Assembly: GCA_052043515.1 (NCBI GenBank)
Contig: JBQEQX010000001.1
Location: 868,001-932,000, forward strand
From: Ehrlichia sp052043515
GTDB lineage: Bacteria; Pseudomonadota; Alphaproteobacteria; Rickettsiales; Anaplasmataceae
DNA length: 64,000 nucleotides
Reading direction: 5' to 3'
Of this stretch, positions 10,005-20,634 are shown in pieces. Position numbers and translations under genes: made by a program. The notes under the pieces are model-generated. The model did not search any database. It had not been told where the DNA came from and saw nothing but the letters and a program-made list of their open reading frames with translations. Each line of letters begins with the position of its first letter. The stretch's first letter is position 1.

Positions 10005-10627
10005 AGTAAATTCATGTATAAGAACAGCCCAACTTGTATCAGGTTTTGTAGTCTTATGCAATAGTAATTTATGTTTTAAAGTTCTACTTTGCTAGAAGAT
10101 ATGTATTGCTATTGTAATGTTGAATTTATATATTTTTGTGGTATATCTTGTTACGATTACATCCAGGAAATGATATGCATGTAATTGTAATAAAGGAGAG
10201 ATGCACCTACTTACTAATTTTATTAGAGTGTTGAGGTTAATAGTTTAGTGAGGTAGTTTTTTCATTATGTAAAGTGTGAGTAAAATGTTATGGTGTTCAC
10301 TTGTGTCCATTGCTATCATAAAAATGTAAATATTTTGTGTGTTATATTTGAATAGTTCGGCACTTAAGTAATATGAGAGATCCTACACTTGTAGACTACG
10401 TAGAATTGCAATGAAGTAAGTTTCAAATTTGCAATAGTTAGTACCGAAATATTCAGAAGGAATATCAATACAGTTTAAATTCGGTATTGTGTAGTACACG
10501 AAAGTGTTGCTTACCCTAACTTCAAATTCATTAATTCTTAAATAGATTGTTAGGATTGTAATGTACTGAACTGAACGGCACTGTAAGTAGACATTCGTGA
10601 TTTTTGCTGCAGTTGCGTTATAACGCG
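10005..10627. other. Spacer upstream of GST gene
   Basis: About 620 bases without a gene I can support. There is no tRNA, no repeat and no long ORF on either strand apart from the N-terminal extension of the GST frame. Confidence 0.45.
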
Positions 10628-11149
10628 CTACTTGCTTTTCCAGAAATTAATTAATTGAGTTACTTGTCGGTTTTTATAATCCTGAAGCAGTTGATTTAGT
10701 ATAATTACTTTTTCTTGTGGGATACATATATCTTTGCATACTGCATACTTAATACGTAAAATGGTATTTAATTCTTTAGTGCCGTGCTTGCTATCTCTAA
10801 GAGTAAATGATATTGGAAACACTACCATGTCTTTGTAAATATTGCTATGGAACACGTTATTATTAACAATATCTGTATGACGTAAGGGTTTAGGCCAGTG
10901 TATCTGGACGTCTTTAAATAGTTCTTCTTGCCATTGAAAAGATGTTGGTAGTCCAAGGTCTCCTGGTGTTTTATAATAGATATGCCAGCCATTTTGTATA
11001 GTTACTTTTACTGCTACTTCAAGTTTCTTATCTTTGATATCTAATGATCCTATAGACAGCTTTATTCTTACTGGATTTGTGTTATCCATAGCATGACATT
11101 GCTCACCTGTAAGTAATATTATCAAAACTATAAATATAAGCCTGAACAT
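10628..11149 (-). CDS. DsbD-alpha-like periplasmic protein
   Basis: 173-residue protein with a signal peptide (MFRLIFIVLIILLTGEQCHA) followed by one domain resembling the N-terminal domain of DsbD/ScsB, which passes electrons to periplasmic disulfide proteins. The family-typical segment VTIQNGWHIYYKTPGDLGLPTSF is clear, and a cysteine pair occurs in YAVCKDICIP. The transmembrane and thioredoxin domains of full DsbD are absent, so it is a stand-alone domain. Partners would have to be encoded elsewhere. Frame is intact. Confidence 0.75.
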   Translation of the reverse strand: MFRLIFIVLIILLTGEQCHAMDNTNPVRIKLSIGSLDIKDKKLEVAVKVTIQNGWHIYYKTPGDLGLPTSFQWQEELFKDVQIHWPKPLRHTDIVNNNVFHSNIYKDMVVFPISFTLRDSKHGTKELNTILRIKYAVCKDICIPQEKVIILNQLLQDYKNRQVTQLINFWKSK

Positions 11150-11447
11150 AACATTCCAAAAATTGTCAGCTTACATGATATATTATGTTATTGTATTATT
11201 CAAGATACATGTATATTAGAGAAGAATGAGAATCTTTATTGTTTGAGTTGTAGATTTTTAATATTGTCTGTGAGTACTGAAGTAAAAGAATAAGTGTTTT
11301 TGTCATAATTTTTGTATTACTTGCATGTAAAATAAAAAAAGAATAATATATTGGAGTGTCTGACTTTTATTTGTGAAATGTACTCATGGTTACGTGGGTT
11401 GCAGTCATATAGTTCATTTATAACATTAGCTTGTTGAAGGTCTATTA

Positions 11448-12470
11448 ATGATAGGTTTACGGTTAGAAAATGTCTTCTACAAATATAAGAGTGGTAAATT
11501 TTCATTAAGTGACGTTAATATAGTCTGTAACCAGGGAGAAGTAATTTGTCTTTTTGGTCCTTCTGGATGTGGTAAATCTACTGTATTAAAGCTAATTGCT
11601 GGATTAGAAGACTTACGTTATGGTTCTATATACATAAATAATAAACTTGTAGCCGGTGGTAATTTTTGCGTACCTACTGAGAAACGTAATGTTGGCTTAG
11701 TGTTTCAACATCCTTCTCTATTTCCACATCAAACTGTTATTGAAAATGTAATGTTTGCTGTGAAAGGTTCATCTAAAATACAAAAATTTAATATTGCATT
11801 GAATATATTACAATCTGTTAATATGGTAACATATAAGGATATGTATCCTAATATGCTTTCTGGAGGACAGCAACAATTAGTTACGATTGCTCGGACAATT
11901 GCTCAAAAACCTGAAATTATATTGCTAGATGAACCGTTTTCCAGTCTTGATACGGCACTGCGTATCAGTATTAGGAGAAGTGTATTGTCATTATTAAAAT
12001 CCAAGGGGATAACTGTGTTGTTAGTTACTCATGACCCAGAGGAGGCGCTAGAAGTTGCGGATACAATATACGTCATGCGTGACGGATTTATAGTTCAACA
12101 TGGTACTCCATATGAGATCTATTATAATCCAAAGGACTACATGTTAGCACAATTTTTTGGTGAAATTAATCATTTTGTTGGTACGGTGAAGGATTCTTCT
12201 ATTGAATTGCCAATAGGAAAAATACCGGTGAAAAATTTTAATGATGGGGAAAAGGTGATTGTTTGTATAAGGCCTGAAGCAATTGTCTCTAATTCAGACG
12301 GAGGAACAGCAGCTGTAGTAGAACATATAAAATTTTTTAATAATATGGTATGTGTTTATGTGAATAATCATTCGTATTGGATGAGATTTACTAATGTAGT
12401 ATTACCAAGAGTTGGCGATACTATATTTATCTTGCTTGACTTAAATAAAATTTTATTATTTAAGGTATAG
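11448..12470 (+). CDS. fbpC: Iron(III) ABC transporter, ATP-binding protein
   Basis: 340-residue ABC ATPase with Walker A FGPSGCGKST (about residues 36-45), Q-loop VFQHPSLFPHQT, signature LSGGQQQ, Walker B IILLDEPFSSLD and the switch histidine in VTHDPEEALEVAD. A C-terminal TOBE-like regulatory region follows (GTVKDSS... IRPEAIV). The order and length match FbpC/PotA-type importers, and ferric iron is the usual substrate of this orthologue in the family. Permease and binding protein are not in the window. tatA follows after 25 bases and recR soon after. Confidence 0.85.
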   Translation: MIGLRLENVFYKYKSGKFSLSDVNIVCNQGEVICLFGPSGCGKSTVLKLIAGLEDLRYGSIYINNKLVAGGNFCVPTEKRNVGLVFQHPSLFPHQTVIENVMFAVKGSSKIQKFNIALNILQSVNMVTYKDMYPNMLSGGQQQLVTIARTIAQKPEIILLDEPFSSLDTALRISIRRSVLSLLKSKGITVLLVTHDPEEALEVADTIYVMRDGFIVQHGTPYEIYYNPKDYMLAQFFGEINHFVGTVKDSSIELPIGKIPVKNFNDGEKVIVCIRPEAIVSNSDGGTAAVVEHIKFFNNMVCVYVNNHSYWMRFTNVVLPRVGDTIFILLDLNKILLFKV

Positions 12471-12495
12471 TTTTGTATTTTATAGGAGTTTCATC

Positions 12496-12666
12496 ATGAC
12501 ATTAGGTCCGTGGCAAATTTTTTTAATTTTGATAATCATTTTAGTCCTCTTTGGTGCAGGCAGATTACCAGATGTTATGAGTGATTTGGGTAAGGGTATT
12601 CGTAATTTAAAACAAGAGTTAAAAGACAACAAGCTTGCGTCAACAGAGGATGAGTCTAATCGTTAG
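12496..12666 (+). CDS. tatA: Sec-independent translocase protein TatA
   Basis: 56-residue protein too short for long-ORF searches. It has one membrane segment (about residues 7-22, IFLILIIILVLFGAGR), the FGAGRLPD hinge and an amphipathic helix (DVMSDLGKGIRNLKQELKD), which is the standard TatA/E layout for export of folded proteins. AGGAG lies a few bases before the ATG. It sits between fbpC and recR on the same strand, probably co-transcribed. Confidence 0.92.
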   Translation: MTLGPWQIFLILIIILVLFGAGRLPDVMSDLGKGIRNLKQELKDNKLASTEDESNR

Positions 12667-12899
12667 CTGGGTTCATATACTTTTCTGATACAGTTTTTCT
12701 CACATATGTTTGACATTTCTCTAATTTTTGTTTATATCCTTCTTTTTGTTGGTTTGTGTAACAGATAGAGAGATTGTTTATAGATTTTAACTTGAAATGC
12801 GTTTTTTGTATTCCATTTATAGGATTGAATTTCTCTAGTGTCGTGGGCATTTGTGTCGTTATTAGGTTGTTTGTGACGTTTAAGTTATTGAGGGATGGC

Positions 12900-13484
12900 G
12901 TGGATATTGGTAAGTTGATTAGTATGTTTGCAAAATTACCTAATTTTGGGCCATCCTCTTCTAGGAGGATAGTGCTTTATTTGCTACGCAATAAGGAAGA
13001 AATTATGTTGCCTTTAGCATCAGGTATTCAGGATTTAGCATTTCAGACTAAAGAATGTTCTATATGTTTCAATATAGATGTAAAATCTCCGTGTAGTATC
13101 TGTTCTGATGTTACGCGTGATCGTCAATTATTGTGTATAGTAGAGGAATTAGGTGACTTATGGGCATTTGAGAAGGGTAAAATATATCATGGCGTATATC
13201 ATGTGTTAGGAGGCACTTTGTCAGCTATTTATGGTATAGGTCCTGATCAGTTGAATTTAAGTAGCATTGTGGATAGAATAAAAAAGTTTGATATAAAAGA
13301 AGTAATTATAGGAATAAGTAATACTATGGATGGGCAAGTGACTACCCATTACATTACTCAAATGGTCAGAGATTTAGGAGTCAAGGTGACTAGATTAGCT
13401 TGTGGTATTCCTATGGGTGGAGAAATAGATTATTTAGACGAGGGCACCTTGAGTGCTGCATTATCCTCTAGGTATGTTATATAA
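12900..13484 (+). CDS. recR: Recombination protein RecR
   Basis: Works with RecF/RecO to load RecA on gapped DNA. About 194 residues. After an N-terminal helix-hairpin-helix (FAKLPNFGPSSSRRIVLYLL) it has a zinc finger C-x2-C-x8-C-x2-C (CSICFNIDVKSPCSIC) and a Toprim domain (LLCIVEELGDLWAFE). The open frame begins at 12774, but the extra residues have no family similarity. The GTG at 12900 has GAGGG at a good distance (12890-12894) and begins where RecR proteins begin; a TTG at 12888 is the alternative. Confidence 0.9.
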   Translation: MDIGKLISMFAKLPNFGPSSSRRIVLYLLRNKEEIMLPLASGIQDLAFQTKECSICFNIDVKSPCSICSDVTRDRQLLCIVEELGDLWAFEKGKIYHGVYHVLGGTLSAIYGIGPDQLNLSSIVDRIKKFDIKEVIIGISNTMDGQVTTHYITQMVRDLGVKVTRLACGIPMGGEIDYLDEGTLSAALSSRYVI

Positions 13485-14046
13485 TAACTTTGTTATATTA
13501 ACTTACACTGAAATAAACTCATAAATTTATGTGTAGTATTTTTCTTATAGAGGAAATGTTACGTGATAGATCTTTGTTGTTGGGTATTTTGGATGTTAGC
13601 CTCCTAGGTTTAGATAATTATTGATGAATTAAAGAATAGAAGATCAACAAATGATGATATTAGTAAGAGAAATCCCTTTTAACTTAGTGACTATATGTGA
13701 CTTTAACATTTATTGTCTATAATGGTGTTTAACATGTGATCTGTTAATATTTCCTATTTCAGTTTGTGGTACATCAATATCCAGTCTGTATTGTTTATCA
13801 CCAAGAAAGAAGTACATTTGTGTAAGTTTTTTTGCTATGTCAGTTAATACATAGTGATATTGTGTACTAGCTTAATAATTATTAATGTGTATTTTTAGTA
13901 TTATTATGAGACGGTATAATTTTTTAGTGAGGTTCAATTATAAAGAATCTACTTGCATTTAAAATGGCATCAAGCAATTATGATGTATTACGGTACTAGA
14001 GTTTGGATTGATCTAATGGTTGTGAAATACGTTATGTATCTAAAAA
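13485..14046. other. Spacer recR/znuA
   Basis: Convergent non-coding stretch of about 560 bases, A/T-rich, with no gene or strong hairpin that I can support. Confidence 0.45.
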
Positions 14047-14913
14047 CTAATTGTATGATAAACAATGTAGAAAATTATCAGCAATGTTTTTCATGATACT
14101 AAAATATGAATTATTTGTTGTAGAAAACTTTCCAATGGGATCCAAGACTTGAAACTTTACTTGGTATTTAGAAAATAAGTTCTTGATCTTTTCGTTTGGA
14201 GATTCGGAAAAAATACATTTTATTTTATTTTGGGTAACAATTTTTTTTATGTAGGCTAACCTCTTTACACTTATATTTGTGTCATGGTTTGAAGAAATAG
14301 ATGCTATGAAATTTAGTCCGAAATATTTTTCAAAATATTGATATGCGTCGTGAGTAACAATGTAGGGATTTGTTTTTACAGGATTAAGCAAATTTTTTAT
14401 TATCTCTGCTTGCTCTGTAATCTGCATTATTGTTGAATTCGCGTTGTAGTTGTATCTTTCTGCATTTTCTGGATCTATTTCACATAGTACTAGTCTGATG
14501 TGATTAACTATCCTCTTTGCGTTTTCTGGATTTAACCAGATATGTAGGTCATTTGATGTTGTATGAATCTTGTAAGAAAAATTAGAGTCATATCTTGATG
14601 GCAACAATTCTACTATGTCTGAGAGTTTTATTAACGCTTTTCCTTTTATTTTATTTACAAAAGTTTCAAGCCTGTCATCTACATAGAATATAATATCACT
14701 ATCTTTTAATTTTCTATTATCTGATGGTTTTAACATATAGTTGTGTATAGATATGGGATCATCAATCAACAAAGTCGGTTGTGTCACTTCACTGGTAACT
14801 GCGTTAACCAGTGAATATATTGGGTTTATAGTTGCTATAATTTTTGGTACAGAATATCCTATAGTGGGATGTAGTAATATGCAAAAGAAAAAAAGATGGA
14901 TTATATGTTTCAT
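14047..14913 (-). CDS. znuA: Zinc ABC transporter, substrate-binding protein
   Basis: Periplasmic zinc/manganese-binding lipoprotein-type family (ZnuA/TroA). The ATG at 14913 gives a signal peptide, MKHIIHLFFFCILLHPTIGYS; the open frame extends 11 codons upstream but would mask it. Metal ligands are plausible in SIHNYMLKPSD, DLHIWLNPENAKRI and VTHDAYQYFEKYFGLN, with an acidic ligand near the C-terminus. The histidine-rich loop of many ZnuA proteins is missing. It diverges from znuC, with only 15 bases between the two preferred start codons. Confidence 0.85.
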   Translation of the reverse strand: MKHIIHLFFFCILLHPTIGYSVPKIIATINPIYSLVNAVTSEVTQPTLLIDDPISIHNYMLKPSDNRKLKDSDIIFYVDDRLETFVNKIKGKALIKLSDIVELLPSRYDSNFSYKIHTTSNDLHIWLNPENAKRIVNHIRLVLCEIDPENAERYNYNANSTIMQITEQAEIIKNLLNPVKTNPYIVTHDAYQYFEKYFGLNFIASISSNHDTNISVKRLAYIKKIVTQNKIKCIFSESPNEKIKNLFSKYQVKFQVLDPIGKFSTTNNSYFSIMKNIADNFLHCLSYN

Positions 14914-14928
14914 AAATTGTTCAGTAAA

Positions 14929-15634
14929 ATGAAAATTCTTGCACATGATGGTAAATGCGTCAATGACTATATTATAAATGTTGAGAATCTGTCATTTTTT
15001 TACTCTAAGAAAAAAGTTCTTGATAATATTAGTTTTCAAGTTAAGTTTGGTGAAATTGTGACAATTCTAGGTCCAAATGGCGGAGGAAAAACGACATTAA
15101 TTCGTATTTTAGTTGGAATATATAAAAATTATATAGGGTTAGTAGAATATACAAGAAATTTTGTTATAGGATATTTGCCGCAGCACTTTAGCGTTAATTC
15201 TCTTATTCCGATGACTGTAGAATATTTTTTTAGTTTCTAGCTATACTAAAAGGGAAAGAAAGTTGAGTTTAAGTGATGTATTGAAAGATGTTAATATTAT
15301 TAAAATATTGAATAGGCAGATGTCAGAAATATCATATGGGGAATTACAGTTGGTTTTACTTGCGAGATGTTTGATGCTTAATCCGGATTTAATCATTCTG
15401 GATGAGCCAGTAAGTTGTATGGATCTCAATGCAAAAGATAGCTTTTATAAGCTAATCAATAAGTTAATTTCCATATATAACTTGAGTGTGATTATGACTT
15501 CTCATGATTTGCATTTTGTTATGTCAAATTCTTACCGTGTCATATGTATTAATAGGAGTGTTTATTGTGAAGGTTCTCCTGATGAGATCGTAAAAAATGA
15601 AAAATTTTTGAAAATGTTTTCATCTTATGCTTAG
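14929..15634 (+). CDS. znuC: Zinc ABC transporter, ATP-binding protein (frameshifted)
   Basis: ATPase of the zinc importer. Walker A is LGPNGGGKTT, followed by the Q-loop GYLPQHFSVN, a signature ISYGELQLV with tyrosine in place of the second serine/glycine position, Walker B LIILDEPVSCMD and the switch HDLHFVM. As written the frame stops at 15240 after YFFSF; removing one T from seven at 15225-15231 joins it to the second part, giving 234 residues. The start is taken as the ATG at 14929; one at 14896 would overlap znuA. The gene overlaps ubiB by 8 bases. No znuB permease is in the window. Confidence 0.88.
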
Positions 15635-17072
15635 TGTCTTTTCTAATATAATTCTATTGCTTGGTATATTGAATACTTTAGTAAGGTATAATATATTACC
15701 CTACACTTGCTTTTTCGCTAAAAGGTCTGTTAGAGAAAAATCTCAAGGAGAAAAAATTACTATGGCATTAAAAGAATTAGGGCCAATTTTTATCAAATTT
15801 GGCCAGTCTATGTCTTCTAGAGCTGATATTGTGGGGGAAGAAGTGGCAGGTTGCTTGTTGTGTTTATGTGATAAATTACCAGCTTTTTCTTATGCAGATG
15901 TTGTAAAAATTATAGAAGAGGACTTCAAATGTAAGATAAATGAAGTGTTCTGTGAATTTGGAGAAAAACCAATTGCTGCAGCATCTATTTCGCAAGTACA
16001 TAAAGCCAAAGATATTGATGGTAATGTAAAAGCTGTAAAAGTTTTAAGACCACATATTGAAAAGGTCTTTGAAAGAGATATAAAATTAATGTTTTGGCTA
16101 GCGAAGTTGGCGCAAAATTTTAAAAATTTAAGGAGGTTTCAATTATTAGAGCTAGTTCAAACATTTCATGAAATATGTAAAATGGAAATAGATTTACGTT
16201 TTGAAGCGGCGAATGCCGAAGAGTTAAGATGTAATATTCGAGATGATAAAGGCTGTTATATACCTGAAGTGGACTGGACTAGAACTACAAGGCGTGTATT
16301 GACGTTGGAGTGGATAGATGCTATTCCAATATATAATGTTTATAATTCAGAGCATTGCAAAACTCTGGTAAAAAATTTAATATTTTGTTTTTGCAATCAA
16401 GTATATAGATATAGGTTTTTTTCATGCAGACATGCATCCAGGAAATCTTATGGTGGACAAAAAAAGGAAGGATTATAATTATAGACTTTGGTATCGCTGG
16501 AAGGCTGGACAAGGCTACATGTATGTATGTTACAGAAATACTTGTAGGATTTATAAAAAAGGGATTATCAGTATGTTGCTGATGTACATTATAGAGCTGG
16601 ATATGTTGATGCAAAGTATAATAATTTTGTTACAGCGTGTCGTGCTATAGGTGAGCCTATAGTCGGCAAGAATACCAAAAATATTTCTATATCAGCATTA
16701 TTGACTCAACTCTTTAAAATTACTGGTGATTTTAATATGAAATTGCAACCTCAGCTTTTCCTGTTACAGAAAACTACAGTACTAGTTGAAGGTGTGTGTA
16801 GACAACTGTGTCCTGATGTTAATATGTGGGAGATAGCAGAATTATGGATGGAGAAGTATGCTATTAAAAAAAGTAAGTATTGTCAAAAACTAAAGAGATC
16901 TTATTTATGTCATACTGTACACAATATACCATTGTTTCTAAGAAAGGTTGATAAAAGTCTAGATGTGATAAGCAATTACAAGCAATTGAATCATTCAAAC
17001 GTAAGTATAAGTAGAGACATTATATGGGCACTATTGGTAATTGGATTGATTATTAAAATAATTATGGGATAG
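15627..17072 (+). CDS. ubiB: UbiB/ABC1 protein kinase-like, ubiquinone biosynthesis (three frameshifts)
   Basis: Atypical kinase-like protein needed for ubiquinone (coenzyme Q) synthesis, normally membrane-bound. The conserved KxGQ helix is seen in GPIFIKFGQSMSSRADIVG, the alanine-rich nucleotide loop in IAAASISQVHKA, and the catalytic-type motifs in HADMHPGNL and IDFGIAGRL after repair. Breaks lie at seven T (16416-16422), seven A (16459-16465) and six A (16555-16560); removing one base at each gives a continuous 480-residue protein. A hydrophobic C-terminal tail (IIWALLVIGLIIKIIMG) is present. The start overlaps the end of znuC. Confidence 0.85.
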
Positions 17073-17533
17073 CTGATCACTTGTATCAATAGAATATAGG
17101 ATATAACAAGTAAATAGATCTTCAGCAATTATTTTATTCACAGATGGAATAGGATTAAGGATAATAATTTGACGTTCAATTAAGGTAAAATTCTCTGATT
17201 ATTGTGCGGTAAGATATTTCAATGTGTAGAGTAGATAAAAATTTTGTAGTCTAGTTGTTAATGATAAATAGAATTTATTTATTGAAATGATTGCTTTGTT
17301 AGTGAATTAAAAATAATAAAATGTGAAGTAATTTAATTTTTGTATATTGAAACCTAAAGGAAAATTTACTATCGTGTGAGTTTAGTATAAATTGTTTGCA
17401 TAGGTCTACTAGTGGCCTAAATGTAAATTGCGGGAATTTTATAGGTCTCGATATTTTTCTTGATCTGTAATTTGGACATTTGCGAGTGTTTGTCAATTTT
17501 AAACGATCTTTGTGGAAATTTACCACAGTTATT
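17073..17533. other. Spacer ubiB/MFS gene
   Basis: About 460 A/T-rich bases without a supported gene. The MFS frame is open upstream to 17480, but membrane segments begin only after 17534. Confidence 0.4.
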
Positions 17534-18789
17534 ATGAGTGTAGTATGTTGTTTTTTTTATCCTGTTTTAAATTGGATTATAAGTGTATTGGTACTTGTAT
17601 GTGGAAGTAATTTTCAAGTAGCTTATGCTGTAATAAACCTCTACGTTAGCAAAGATTTGTGTTTAAGTATTACGCATACTGCATTAGCAGCATCAATTCA
17701 TATGTGGTGTTTTTCAATTTTTCAACTATTTACTGGATCGATATTGGATTATTATGGAGCAAAAAAAAGTATTGCCTATATCTATGGTATTTATATCTAT
17801 TGGTACTTTTTTTATTTTCTCATGCTGAATATGTTGGTTGTTTTTTTTTTTCACAGATTTTTCTGGCATTAGGAGCATCTTTTGGGTTTGTAGGCACTGG
17901 ATATATTAGTTATAATTTCTTTTCTCCTTCAATTTCAGGCATTATGTTTGGGTTAGTGCAAACAATCTATAGTATGTCTTCTTTGTTTATGGAATATACA
18001 TATACGTATTTAATTTTGTCAGGACTATCTTGGAGAAATTTGATGAAATATATAGAATACATTGAAATTTCTGTACTGGTTCTAACATTGTTTTTAAGTG
18101 ACTGTAAGAAATCTAAGGATTTAAAGTCCAGTGATTCTAATTTTGTGGGTATACTAATAAAAGTATTTAGTCTTATTGTTGAAGTAGTACAAGTGAAAAA
18201 TGTATTGTTGTTTACAATAACAGGTAGTTTGGTGTTTGGGGTATTTTTGTCAATGGCTGTATTATGGGGGCAAAAATTATTAATAGCCATGAATCTGGAT
18301 AGTTATTATTCAGGTATTGTACACTCTATCATATGGATGGGTTTTGCTATAGGATGTCCTTTAGTTAATTTCATTTCTAATTTTTTGAAAAATAGGAAAT
18401 ATGTATTTATGTGTGTCTGTATATTGCAATGTTTAAGTTTGATGATGTTGTTGTTATATGATAACAATCTTTATACTTTATGCTTTCTGATGTTTATATT
18501 TGGATGTGCATCTGGTGGTCATATGCTAAATTTTTCTATTGGTACAGATATTGTAGATGAAAATAAAGTAGGTACAGTTTGTTCAGTTATTAATTGTTTG
18601 ATGTCTATTTCAGGTGGTATAATTATGTTTATAATAGCGTTATTTCTAGAGTATCAAAGTAAATACGATATAATACAGGTAAGTCTGGTTATGCCTTTAA
18701 TTGTTTTCTTATCCTTTATTTTATTGTTTTTCTGTCGTGATACTTTCTGTAAAAAAATGATGTTTTCTAATTATGATCATATCAAATAG
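17534..18789 (+). CDS. MFS transporter (frameshifted)
   Basis: Twelve-segment major facilitator protein of about 418 residues. The first part ends with the loop after TM2, DYYGAKKSIAYIYG, the place of the MFS A-motif, and the second contains FLALGASFGFVGTGYISYNFF and many further membrane helices. The substrate is unknown. The junction is best placed at seven T (17807-17813): one extra T, or two fewer, gives YFFLFSHAEYVGC. A run of eleven T (17841-17851) follows closely and keeps the downstream frame. The ATG at 17534 (MSVVCCFFYP) is the preferred start. Confidence 0.75.
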
Positions 18790-18903
18790 CACTATTCGTT
18801 AAATAACTTTACACATTAAAATGTTTGACAAACGGCGTTGTTTCATAACGCAATCTGGCGAGAGATGCATAAGATATAAAATTTTCTTCAATATAAGGAT
18901 AAA

Positions 18904-20245
18904 TTAATCTACTGTACCTGTTAAACTATTTTGGTATGCATCAGTTACTTTAACAGGTAATATTTTGTTGTAAAATCGACTTGGATTATCCGTCTTAATA
19001 TAACACGACTGCATATGTGGGGTTTTACCTATAATTTGATTCTCAAACTTTCCTTTCTTTTTACTGAACAATACAGGGCAAACTTGACCCACCATATTCC
19101 GATTAAAAGCAAGCTGTTGTTTGCGGAGTAATTCTTGTAATTTTAGAATACGCTGTAGTTTTATTTCTTCCGGGATCTGATTTACATACTCTGCACTAGG
19201 TGTGCCTGGTCTTGGACTATATTTAAAACTGTATGCTTGTGAAAATGTTACTTCTTCTACTAGTTTAATTGTACTTTCAAAATCTTCTTCTGTTTCTCCA
19301 GGAAAACCGACTATGAAATCAGAAGAAAAAGAAATATCAGGGCGCTGTTTCCTCAAATTGTTAACAATATTTACATACTCTTCGGCAGTGTGCTTTCTGT
19401 TCATCTTTTTCAATATCTTATCTGAACCTGATTGTACTGGTAAATGAATAAATGGCATCAGTTTTGACTCAAGTGCATGTGCCTCATATAAAGATTGATG
19501 CATGTCGCGTGGATGTGATGTAGTGTATCTTATGCGTTCTATACCCGATATTTTGGCAATATATTGGATCAACCTACCCAAGTCCCACACACAACCCTTA
19601 TACGTGCCATGATATGCGTTAACGTTTTGTCCAATAAGGACTATCTCTTTTATTCCAGAATCTGCTAAAATGGATGCTTCACTAAATATTGCTTCTACTG
19701 TTCTTGAATATTCCTCACCACGTGTGTATGGTACCACACAGAATGTGCAAAATTTATCACATCCTTCTTGAACTGAAATAAAAGCTGAAGTTTCTTGGTT
19801 TTTTTGTATATTCTTCTACGGGAATAGAATCAAATTTTGAAATTACAGGGAAATCAATATTAATAACTTGTTTCTTTATCCTACGGGCTTTGATAATGAG
19901 TTCTGGTAATGTATGTATGCTTTGTGGTCCTACTACTATGTCAACGAATGGTGCCCTCTCAAAAATTTCTTCTCCTTCTGCTTGTGCTACACATCCAGCA
20001 ACCACTATAGTTAAATTTTTAGTTTCCTGTATTTTTCTTATCTTACCCAGTTCTGAGTACAACTTCTCCGACGCTTTCTCTCTAATATGACAGGTGTTTA
20101 GTATAACAATATCTGCATCTGACAGCTCATTAACCACAGTGAAACCGAGCGGCTTTACAATATTTTCCATGATCAAAGAGTCATAAACGTTCATTTGACA
20201 ACCGTATGACTTTATATATAAACCCTGCATCGACTTTATAGACAA
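18904..20245 (-). CDS. miaB: tRNA-2-methylthio-N6-dimethylallyladenosine synthase (frameshifted)
   Basis: Radical-SAM methylthiotransferase that modifies A37 of tRNAs reading UNN codons. The N-terminal UPF0004 domain keeps its three cluster cysteines (YGCQMNVYDS, NTCHIREKASEK, VAGCVAQAEG). The radical-SAM CxxxCxxC (CDKFCTFC) is visible only after repair, because the break falls just before it. Removing one T from seven at 19799-19805 fuses the two parts into 446 residues, the usual length. The C-terminal TRAM domain ends the protein. The start could be the ATG at 20245 or one five codons later (MQGLYIKSYG). Confidence 0.93.
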
Positions 20246-20634
20246 CTATTTTTATTTCAAAGCATTAACAAATCTAAAACGACATTCCATTGTGTTAGAT
20301 TATTGAAGATTTGTCAAAAGTTAGTTTGTATGGTACCGTCAGTTCCATATTTATTATATGGTTAGTTATAAATGGGTGAAATATGTTTAAATGTGTGGTG
20401 TTAAAGTGTTACTTTTAGGTATATAGGTTAAATTTGATAACATATTGTAGCATTTACTGTCACAGTTAGTGTAGATAAATAGGATAAATGTAGTTTATGG
20501 TGTACAGATGCTCTTTAGCAAATCGGTGTAGAAAGTGTTGATCTTTGATTAATATTTATTATTTTACAGAATGCATTTGTTAGTGTGTCTAATATATCTT
20601 CATAAGAGTGGTTTAACGTTTGCTTGCAATACTT
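20246..20634. other. Spacer miaB/GTA gp15
   Basis: About 390 non-coding A/T-rich bases between the miaB start and the gp15 end. No RNA gene or repeat recognised. Confidence 0.45.
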
